Below, piece by piece: positions 58,210 to 64,000 of a DNA stretch of 64,000 nucleotides. Positions within the stretch are counted from its first letter, which is position 1, and the number at the start of each line of letters is the position of its first letter. Position numbers and translations under genes: made by a program. Source of the DNA: Acd1 sp049973945 (GTDB lineage: Archaea > Thermoproteota > Thermoprotei_A > Sulfolobales > Sulfolobaceae); contig JBMFJH010000002.1 in the NCBI GenBank assembly GCA_049973945.1, positions 1 through 64,000 on the forward strand. The letters run 5' to 3'. The notes beneath the pieces are model-generated. The model was not told the DNA's origin and ran no database searches. It worked only from the letters and a program-made list of their open reading frames with translations.

Positions 58210-59570
58210 TCGGCCAGCCCTGATGCTTCCCTGAAGGCCTTGATGACGTTCTTCCAGCAGTTCTCCGAGTACATCAGCTTGCCGCCCCTGGTGACCGTCA
58301 CCGCCTCGTCCAACAGCCCGAAAGCGCCCCACTCAGCTTCCGGGCACTCCCTCTTGTGCTTCCTGATCGCCCTGTCCAACTCTTTGGACTTGACGAACTC
58401 CAGCACTTCAGCTAGGGGCCTCCTGAGGGCCTCCTTCAGCTCCCCCAGCGTGTACTCTTCCCTCCCAGACTCGAGCTGGGAGACCAGCGACAGCGCGGGG
58501 CCTACTTCCTTGACGAAGGCGTCGGAGCAGGCCTTGGGCATGAGCTCCAGCACTCGCGACAGGGAGTTCAGGGAGTAGGGCGGCTCCCCCAGGCTCTTGT
58601 TGATCGCGTCGACTACGTCCCTCCATACGGAGTAGGTCACCGCCCCCTTGAAGAGGCTGGCCCCGAAGCTGACCGAGTACTCCGCCCTCTTCTCCGCCCT
58701 GGCGTTGTCCCAGATGTAGGCCTCGAGCTGGTCGGGGTTGTAGGCCCCGATCTCCCTCAAGTCTAGCGCCCTTTGGGCGAAGTAGAGCGGCGAGCACAGC
58801 TCCAGGGCCAGCCTCAGCTCGGCGAACAGGCTCCTCCCCCTGGCCTCGATCGGCGAGCCCCCCACCCTCCCCACGCTCTGCACCTCCTCTAGGGCCAGCC
58901 TGACGTCCTTAGGCGTTAGCCTTCCCGTGTAGCCCACGAGGTTCCTCACCAGGGCGGCGTGGTCGTCGTGCATCTCCGCCGAGAAGGTGTACAACTTGAC
59001 CTCCTTGCCCAGGAGGAAGGCGGCGTCGAGAACCGCGTAGTGCAGGCCCTCCAGCAACGAGGCCGCGAGCTGGCCCCCCGCGAAGGTGGTGTCGAGGGCT
59101 ATTAAGTCCGGCTTGAACCCCAGGGACTCGCTCCTAACCGTGTAGAAGACCTCGTACCTCGCGTTGCCTATGTGCGACGATACCACCACGGGGAGGCCGC
59201 TGACGGTTAGCCTGAAGTGCCCGCTGACGGGGACGACCCTCACCTCGTCGAACTCGGAGTCCACGGAAGTCCTCACGAAGGAGACCACGTCCCTCCTGAG
59301 CGAGTTGACGTCCTCGGGAGGGTCCCTCATGTACACGGCGAAGGTTATGGGCACGAGCAGCACAGTCCTAACCTCGTAACCCTCGGCCTTTAACGCCTCG
59401 GCTTCCGCCGCGTAGGGCAGTTTGGCCTTAAACTCCTTCGGCTCCTTCCCCTCTACGGACACGCTGACGAAGTTCCTCCACTTGAGTTCCGTGCTCACCT
59501 GGGCCTTAGAGCCCTCCACTAAGCTGATGGGGAAGACGTGGCCTAGTGCCGAGAACACCAGTGCCCTCAT
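58206..59570 (-). CDS. Putative CARF-HEPN protein (Csx1-like)
   Basis: A 454-residue protein with an N-terminal Rossmann-like part (MRALVFSALGHVF ... VRTVLLVPITFAVY; DLIALDTTFAGGQLAASLLEG) resembling the CARF domain of Csx1/MJ1666-type CRISPR-associated proteins, and a C-terminal helical part with RAIRKH (R-x4-H), the catalytic HEPN RNase motif. CARF proteins sense cyclic oligoadenylate from type III CRISPR systems and then cut RNA. No cas gene or array lies within 60 kb here. It overlaps DUF123 by 4 bases. The family call rests on pattern only. Confidence 0.6.
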   Translation of the reverse strand: MRALVFSALGHVFPISLVEGSKAQVSTELKWRNFVSVSVEGKEPKEFKAKLPYAAEAEALKAEGYEVRTVLLVPITFAVYMRDPPEDVNSLRRDVVSFVRTSVDSEFDEVRVVPVSGHFRLTVSGLPVVVSSHIGNARYEVFYTVRSESLGFKPDLIALDTTFAGGQLAASLLEGLHYAVLDAAFLLGKEVKLYTFSAEMHDDHAALVRNLVGYTGRLTPKDVRLALEEVQSVGRVGGSPIEARGRSLFAELRLALELCSPLYFAQRALDLREIGAYNPDQLEAYIWDNARAEKRAEYSVSFGASLFKGAVTYSVWRDVVDAINKSLGEPPYSLNSLSRVLELMPKACSDAFVKEVGPALSLVSQLESGREEYTLGELKEALRRPLAEVLEFVKSKELDRAIRKHKRECPEAEWGAFGLLDEAVTVTRGGKLMYSENCWKNVIKAFREASGLAE

Positions 59571-59665
59571 CGGCTGTGCTCTAGTTGGCCTACTGAATAA
59601 TAAGCGCCCAGCGTGCCGTTCGCGATTAATCTCCCGCTTTTTAGCCCGGGGAGGAGGATCACGAC

Positions 59666-60264
59666 GTGGAGCCCCCCAACCAGCACTACGTCAAGAAGTT
59701 CATCTACTACGCCGCTTTGGGCGTGCCGAGGGTGGACTTGAGCAAGTGGAGGCTGTTCGTGACGGGTTTGGTCGAGAACCCCCTGGAGCTGAGCTACGAG
59801 GAGCTGGAGAAAATGGTAGACACGGACTACGTCAGGGACTTCCACTGCGTGACGGGCTGGTCTGTGAAGGGCGTCAGGTGGGAGGGGGTCAAGATCAGGA
59901 AGCTGGCGGAAATGGCCAGGGTGAGGCCCGACGCCAAGTGGGTGGTGTTCGCCTCGCTTGACGGCTACACTTCGGTAGTGCCCGTGGAGGACGCCCTGCA
60001 CGAGGACTCGATAATCGCCCTGAGGATAAACGGTAGGAGGCTCGAGCTGAAGGAGGGGTTCCCCGCCAGGCCGATTATACCCCACCTGTACGCGTGGAAG
60101 AGCGCCAAGTGGCTGACAGCTGTAGAGTTCAGGGAGGACTACGTGGACGGCTTCTGGGAGGAGAGGGGCTACCACGAGGGGGGGACGCCTTCCTCGAGGA
60201 GAGGTTCAAGGGTCAGGGCATGACCCACAACGGCATGGCGAGGAGGCCGATTTTGGACGAGTAA
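59666..60264 (+). CDS. Sulfite oxidase/YedY-type molybdopterin oxidoreductase with a C-terminal frameshift
   Basis: A molybdopterin-binding domain with PPNQHYVKKFIYYAALG, DFHCVTGWSVKGVRWEG (the cysteine ligand of Mo), SLDGYTSVVP and LIPHLYAWKSAKW-like IPHLYAWKSAKWL. No Tat signal, so it is cytoplasmic. The frame as sequenced ends at 60223 after GGTPSSRRGSRVRA; if the G7 run at 60178-60184 had one more G, the reading would continue as DAFLEERFKGQG and end at TAA 60262-60264, giving the usual length of about 199 residues. A missing base in the assembly or a real slippage mutation explains it. GTG 59666 follows a GGAGGAGG site. Confidence 0.8.
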
Positions 60265-60297
60265 GCCGTTTATTCGCGTCCGCCGGACAGAAAGCCG

Positions 60298-60699
60298 TTG
60301 GGGAGGAGGCTCCGCTTCGAGTTCGCGGAAGACGTCAGGAAGATGGCCGAGCTCATCAACGAGAGGCTGAACCTGGGGCTGGACCTGGATAAGATCGCGT
60401 TCATAAGGACTAGGGGTTCCAAGAGCAGGGCAATAGCCAGGACGTTCGCTTTGCCCTCCCAGTGGAGGTTCGTGATGGAGCCCAAGTACCTGTACGTGAT
60501 AGAGGTCATCTCGGAGAAGTTCGACAGGATGAGCTGCGAGGACAAGCTGGAGACCGTGCTCCACGAGCTGATGCACGTGCCGAGGAGCATGAGCGGGGGG
60601 CTGAGGGGGCACAACTACGCTGGCTTCAGGGCAATCAGGCGCTACAGGCCCGCGTTGCTGACCCTCTGCGGCGGAGCCGACGAGCCCAGGGACAGCTGA
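60298..60699 (+). CDS. Putative HExxH-type metallopeptidase
   Basis: A 133-residue protein with LHELMHVP (about 84-91; HELMH is the zinc-binding HExxH motif) and GLRGHNYAGF further on, which could supply a third ligand. It resembles short archaeal and phage metallopeptidase-like proteins of unknown substrate. TTG 60298 starts 33 bases after the frame-corrected end of the molybdopterin gene. There is no signal peptide. Small size suggests DNA-protein processing or regulation rather than broad digestion. Confidence 0.75.
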   Translation: MGRRLRFEFAEDVRKMAELINERLNLGLDLDKIAFIRTRGSKSRAIARTFALPSQWRFVMEPKYLYVIEVISEKFDRMSCEDKLETVLHELMHVPRSMSGGLRGHNYAGFRAIRRYRPALLTLCGGADEPRDS

Positions 60700-60883
60700 C
60701 TCGCTAGCCCTTCGGGGCGTCTCTCGGAAACCCCTCCACTCCGACGGGCGAGCCGCCTTTCGACCCTGTCGGCGCGGAGTCTCCCGACGAACCCGCCCGA
60801 CGCCTCAGGTCGGAATGTGGCGTCCCGTCAGCCTAGTCACGCACGCAAACAGCTTTCCTTTTGTCAGGCCCCTTCGCCCTGGA
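60700..60883. other. GC-rich gap, no gene
   Basis: 180 bases between the metallopeptidase and the pilin gene. A GC-rich part with short repeats (GTCGG, CCGAC) gives one short plus-strand frame (GASLGNPSTPTGEPPFDPVG ...) that stops at 60834. It may be an old element tail. No RNA signature is seen. Confidence 0.35.
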
Positions 60884-61342
60884 TCAGGGGGAGTACGGCC
60901 CCAGCGCAGACCCCGGAGATAGGATGAACAAATTACCGTAAGAGGTGGCTATGGCTATCGGCCTACCGACGGACTCACTTGGTAATTGAATTACCTGTTT
61001 GTCGGTGTAAATTGTGATCGGGTACTTAAGGGAAGTTATGTTCTGCCACACCCCTTGCTGGTTTAAATAAAGTATGCCGACTATGGTCAAATTGTGTTTG
61101 GGTACGAAAGTGCCATTTGCGTACTGAGAGATAATCGAAGTCCCGTTGTAAAACAGCGAGGGATAGCCGGCGTTCACTTGCTCGTCCTCTAACTGTTTGA
61201 GAAAGATGTAGTCGTTCGTATAGGAGCCCAGGTATGACTCGTACTGCCTCGAGTTCTCGATGTACAATATCAGCGGAAAGAGAAAGATCAAGACTATGAC
61301 TAGAATCATGATCGTTGATACCACGTCAGAAAGGCCCCTCAT
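60884..61342 (-). CDS. Pilin-like membrane-anchored protein
   Basis: A 152-residue protein with the N-terminus MRGLSDVVSTIMILVIVLIF, like a class III signal (a short lead RG-L-S-D then a helix), and an external domain with several sequons (NGT, NLT, NIT). The segment SVGRPIAIATSYGNLFIL aligns with FNRPIVIVTGMGNILYL in the gene at 61589, so they are paralogues. It is the last of three pilin-like genes on this strand. No secretion ATPase or PibD gene is nearby. Confidence 0.72.
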   Translation of the reverse strand: MRGLSDVVSTIMILVIVLIFLFPLILYIENSRQYESYLGSYTNDYIFLKQLEDEQVNAGYPSLFYNGTSIISQYANGTFVPKHNLTIVGILYLNQQGVWQNITSLKYPITIYTDKQVIQLPSESVGRPIAIATSYGNLFILSPGSALGPYSP

Positions 61343-61588
61343 TCAGGCTCACCGCCGCTTTGGGTAAAAGCCGTGTCTAGGGGTGAAAAGGTTTCAGCGA
61401 GACCGAGGCCGACGCCGCTAAAACCCCCACTTACGGGATAGTCACAGTCACAGCGGTTCGCGCTGGGAGGAAACGGCTCCTGAGCAAAAGACCCTGAACT
61501 AACCCGTCTTGAGGCGCGGCGACTTATCGACGTCGGTGCGAAGTAAATGTTGTTGATTGCGACGTGTGCCCGACGCACGTTCATCCCC
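61343..61588 (-). other. Gap within the pilin cluster, with an 81-codon frame of doubtful status
   Basis: A frame from 61584 to 61339 (MNVRRAHVAINNIYFAP ... SPLDTAFTQSGGEPE) would link the two pilins and overlap the last by 4 bases. It has no pilin features and its codon use differs from neighbours, so I treat it as a spacer or element remnant that probably holds the promoter of 60884-61342. Confidence 0.35.
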
Positions 61589-62038
61589 CTACTTTACATA
61601 CGAAATGAGCGTCGTAGAGGTGTTGGGCTTCAAATAAAGGATGTTGCCCATCCCTGTAACTATAACTATTGGCCTGTTGAAGGCCTCGGAAGGAAGGAAT
61701 ATTGTGTAGTTCCCCCAAATGCCTATTGGTAGTTGGAGTGTGGCTTTCCACACGGAGCCGTTATAATAGAAGACCTGGGTTATGTTGATCGGGTAAGGCG
61801 TCGACTTGTAGATAAGCTCTATGTAGGGACTAGTCGAGGAGTTGTAGTAGATCTGGGGATTTCCCAGGAAAATACGGCGCAGTTCCTGGCTCTGTAGCTG
61901 ACTGTAGGGGAAGCCCGTCAGTTCGCCCTGATATTGAAAAACGGACGTAGATTGAATGACCTCGAGTGCCGGGATCAATATTGCCGTCAGCATGACTAGG
62001 AGGACAAGGAACAGGATCACTGAAGAAAGTCCCTTCAA
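61589..62038 (-). CDS. Pilin-like membrane-anchored protein
   Basis: A 149-residue protein beginning MKGLSSVILFLVLLVMLTAI, a class III-like N-terminus with KGLSS before the helix. Mature part: sequons NSS, NIT, NGS, NYT, NTS, and FNRPIVIVTGMGNILYLKP, shared with the neighbouring and distant pilins (24306, 60884). It overlaps the upstream pilin gene by 4 bases, so they are translated together. Confidence 0.75.
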   Translation of the reverse strand: MKGLSSVILFLVLLVMLTAILIPALEVIQSTSVFQYQGELTGFPYSQLQSQELRRIFLGNPQIYYNSSTSPYIELIYKSTPYPINITQVFYYNGSVWKATLQLPIGIWGNYTIFLPSEAFNRPIVIVTGMGNILYLKPNTSTTLISYVK

Positions 62039-62595
62039 CTCGGGGGCACCCCAGTAAAGGAATAAGATACTCTGAACCAGTAGCCACCCGTGTACCAGAG
62101 GAACCAGATTACTAGTACTTGGTTGCTCGATACGCCGTAGACCTTTACCGTGAACGGGACGTTCGCCGGTACGGTATATACCTTATAAGTTCCGTTGAGG
62201 AGCACCCTCCCGCTGAGGTCGTATATGGGGGTGTCAATCTTGACAACAGACGCGTTGCTCCCGCTGGGCAAATATACGATGTATGCGGGCAGACTGTTGG
62301 GGACCAGCTGACCAACCGAACTAACGAGTGAGGAGTTGACTTGAAACACTATGACCGTTAGGTTAGTCGAGACGCCCGGGTTGTAGAACTCGAAGACGGC
62401 TGAGGCGACACGATTTACGGGGTCTACCATAAGGGGTCCTACAGCGATAGTCGAGGACGAAGCGAGGTTGATCGCCCTCTGTTGAGACATGGCGAAGTTC
62501 TCTTGGGGGACAAGTACGGCCGATATGTAGCTGATGACTAGGATACCCAGGAGCACTGCGGCGACCACTAAGAAGAACTCGCCTAACGCGGGCAT
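62035..62595 (-). CDS. Pilin-like protein, first gene of the cluster
   Basis: About 186 residues. The frame is open from 62673, but ATG 62595 gives MPALGEFFLVVAAVLLG, a pilin-like N-terminus, and lies about 29 bases from a TATTTAAA box. The external part has sequons (NLT, NSS, NAS, NGT) and ends in VLVIWFLWYTGGYWFRVSYSF, a segment like VIVWVLANLNGEWYRVGYAY in the Met/Cys-rich protein at 22693, so the two loci share both kinds of subunit. Confidence 0.72.
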   Translation of the reverse strand: MPALGEFFLVVAAVLLGILVISYISAVLVPQENFAMSQQRAINLASSSTIAVGPLMVDPVNRVASAVFEFYNPGVSTNLTVIVFQVNSSLVSSVGQLVPNSLPAYIVYLPSGSNASVVKIDTPIYDLSGRVLLNGTYKVYTVPANVPFTVKVYGVSSNQVLVIWFLWYTGGYWFRVSYSFTGVPPS

Positions 62596-62704
62596 TACTG
62601 CGGTGAGTGTTGAGCAACAACTATTTAAATGTGATTTGGGACCCTGGTGCTCCTCCTCTTGAAAGTGGGGCAAAAATCGGCGACACGAGACAGGGAGTGG
62701 ACGG

Positions 62705-63253
62705 TCACTCCCTGAACTCGAGGATCCCCATGTTCTCCAGCAGGCCGGAGTCCGTCACGTCGAAGAGGATCGCCTCCTCGTCCCCCGTATTCACGTGGCT
62801 GTGCACGGCGTTGGCGGGCACTACGAAGACGTCGCCCTCCTCCCACTCGAACTTCTTACCGTCGATTATCGAGTAGCCCCTGCCCTTTACGACCAGGTAG
62901 ACGGAGGCCATGTTGTGGGAGTGCGGCTTCGTAGCTACGCCCGGCTTAATGTACTGGAAGCCCGCCATCATTGTCGGGGTCAAGCCCCTGCTCCTCCCCG
63001 TGCTCGGGGAGTAGAACATCACCTTGGACACGCCCTCCTGGACGTCGTTCCTCTCGGCGAGCTTCCTGAGGAGCTCCAGGACTTTCGAGAACTTTATGAC
63101 CTTGGGCTTAACCGGCTCCGGAGGGGCCGTGTACTCCATGAAGGCTACTACTTTCAAGTCCGGGGCGGAGTTCTCGATCTCTTTTACCAAGGCCTGAAGC
63201 TCGCTCAAGAACTTGGCCTGCCTGTCCTCCCTTACTAGAGTCTCGGGCATCAT
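62705..63253 (-). CDS. Cupin-domain protein
   Basis: A 182-residue protein with a C-terminal cupin (about 95-175): KPHSHNMASVYLVVKGRGYS (motif 1, G(X)5HXH... variant with the E replaced by S/V), and EWEEGDVFVVPANAVHSHVN (motif 2, G-D-x-x-x-V-P...H). The N-terminal 80 residues are helical. It resembles dioxygenase- or isomerase-type cupins; the usual metal-binding glutamate is not clear. Its promoter carries the leuC-type operator half-sites (63252-63273), so it is likely co-regulated with leuCD. ATG 63253 or 63250 is the start. Confidence 0.75.
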   Translation of the reverse strand: MMPETLVREDRQAKFLSELQALVKEIENSAPDLKVVAFMEYTAPPEPVKPKVIKFSKVLELLRKLAERNDVQEGVSKVMFYSPSTGRSRGLTPTMMAGFQYIKPGVATKPHSHNMASVYLVVKGRGYSIIDGKKFEWEEGDVFVVPANAVHSHVNTGDEEAILFDVTDSGLLENMGILEFRE

Positions 63254-63273
63254 GCTTAAATGGGTTTAAGCAT
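63252..63273. promoter_or_regulatory. Inverted-repeat operator of the cupin gene, leuC type
   Basis: ATGCTTAAA (63252-63260), four bases, TTTAAGCAT (63265-63273). The same 8-9-base half-site forms the leuC palindrome at 39639-39654. It sits directly downstream of the minus-strand TATA (GTTTAAAA, 63273-63280) and reaches the cupin start codon. The divergent ThDP-enzyme gene could also be affected. Confidence 0.7.
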
Positions 63274-63335
63274 TTTAAACATTAGCTCCCGCCACCTCGC
63301 TAATTTTTCCTCGCGGAACGAGAGGGTAAAACGGG

Positions 63336-64000
63336 TTGAGCTATAAGAGCTTGGGCAGGGCGATCCTCGAGAGGCTCAGGCAGAGAGGGGCCGAGAGGGT
63401 CTACGCCGTCCTGGGGACAGACCACGTCACGCTGATGAGGGAGTTCGAGGCATTCAACGGGCTGACCTTAGTTACGGTGCCACACGAGTTCGCGGCGGCC
63501 TCTTTAGCCCTAGGCGACTCGCTGGCCGGTAAGCTGGGAGTGGCACTCGTGCACTCGATTCCTGGATCCCTCAACGCTTCTGGAGTCCTACTGAACGCGT
63601 TGACGTCAAGAATCCCCCTCATCGTGTTGGCCGGAGAGTCCCCCAAGTCCAGGGGAGAGTTCGGCAGGACGCTGAGGGTCCACTGGAGCGTCGACCTCAA
63701 GTTCCCCGAGCTCCCGGTGAAGAGGGCGTTCAGGCTAGACGACGACAACCCCTTGGGCCAGCTGGAAAGGGCGATAGCCCTAGCCCTCAGCGAGCCTCAA
63801 GGGCCGGTGCTGATAACCTTCAGGAGGGACTTGCTGGCTAAACCTGTACAAGAGGACTCCAGGAAGGACCCCTACTTCCCCGGGGCCTCGAGGAAGGTGA
63901 TAGAGAGGGCCAACGAGCTGTTGAGCAGGTTGAGCAGGGTCGCCCTAATAACCTACAGGGCCGGGAGGAGGTTCGAGGCCTTCTCCGCCCTGAAGGACTT
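63336..64000 (+). CDS. ThDP-dependent enzyme, acetolactate synthase-like (5' part)
   Basis: A frame from TTG 63336 runs out of the window. It begins SYKSLGRAILERLRQRGAE, then VYAVLGTDHVTLMREF, TVPHEFAAASLALGDSLAGK with the glutamate that activates ThDP (usually HE-A-A-A), GVALVHSIPGSLNASG and PLIVLAGESPKS. This is the N-terminal domain of the acetolactate synthase/pyruvate oxidase/decarboxylase family. An upstream in-frame stop (63327-63329) fixes the start region. TAATTTTT about 30 bases upstream may be its TATA. It is divergent from the cupin gene. Confidence 0.85.
   Translation, partial: MSYKSLGRAILERLRQRGAERVYAVLGTDHVTLMREFEAFNGLTLVTVPHEFAAASLALGDSLAGKLGVALVHSIPGSLNASGVLLNALTSRIPLIVLAGESPKSRGEFGRTLRVHWSVDLKFPELPVKRAFRLDDDNPLGQLERAIALALSEPQGPVLITFRRDLLAKPVQEDSRKDPYFPGASRKVIERANELLSRLSRVALITYRAGRRFEAFSALKD

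Noticed and set aside
1..64000. CRISPR array near the Csx1-like gene
   Set aside because: No series of regularly spaced direct repeats was seen anywhere in the window.

Overview
The window reads as a chromosomal segment of a thermoacidophilic crenarchaeon, most likely a member or close relative of the Sulfolobales, with GC that looks high for that order. Evidence: archaeal-type leuC/leuD; the archaeal riboflavin route (GTP cyclohydrolase III, creatininase-fold deformylase, archaeal riboflavin synthase); a zinc-ribbon/FHA plus VWA pair matching ArnA/ArnB, known from Sulfolobus; class III-type pilins; PaREP1 and FAU-1 family proteins; AGG/AGA-dominated arginine codons; and many TATA boxes about 25-30 bases before start codons with no leader. 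Assignment to a genus is not possible from this sequence alone.

Layout. 0-16.6 kb: a sugar nucleotidyltransferase divergent from a GH57 glycosidase, four CBS-domain proteins (14 CBS modules), RidA, a broken polytopic membrane protein, an MFS gene with two amber codons, a cation exchanger, an RNase E/FAU-1-like protein, a DsbA-like protein and a VWA protein. 16.6-22.7 kb: a gene-free GC-rich block, arnA-arnB, an ABC transporter pair and a hairpin-rich mobile-element remnant. 22.7-30.5 kb: a pilin-like locus with a Met/Cys-rich repeat protein, MFS, acetyl-CoA synthetase, a MNT/HEPN toxin-antitoxin pair whose HEPN gene is broken, a ferritin-like/VIT1 fusion and a secreted protein. 30.5-43.6 kb: ADP-forming acyl-CoA synthetase, a ThiS/HEAT/flavoenzyme run, transporters, leuCD under a palindromic operator, and a second copy of the ABC pair whose ATPase has lost its catalytic core. 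43.7-51.4 kb: purE, a large surface glycoprotein, and a nearly complete riboflavin cluster (amidohydrolase-arfA-ribH-ribC-ribB, divergent arfC, convergent arfB). 51.5-64 kb: lipid-saturating reductase, a short glucan phosphorylase, tRNA-Asn, an RHH regulator with winged-helix and AAA ATPase genes, TatD, DUF123, a CARF/HEPN (Csx1-like) protein without a CRISPR array, a frameshifted molybdopterin oxidoreductase, a three-pilin cluster, a cupin gene, and the start of a ThDP enzyme.

Main points. (1) The amidohydrolase overlapping arfA keeps the residues of hydrolytic deaminases and is a candidate for the unassigned archaeal riboflavin deaminase. (2) leuC and the cupin gene 23.6 kb away share one inverted-repeat half-site (ATGCTTAAA) at the same place relative to their TATA boxes, which suggests one regulator. 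(3) ArnB carries six spaced T-x-x-L motifs suited to binding the FHA domain of its neighbour ArnA. (4) A pilin-like protein carries MMCxGQCG repeats that look metal-binding. (5) An unusual number of genes are broken or recently duplicated; some may be assembly errors, but the nonsense codons and the ATPase deletion are not homopolymer errors.
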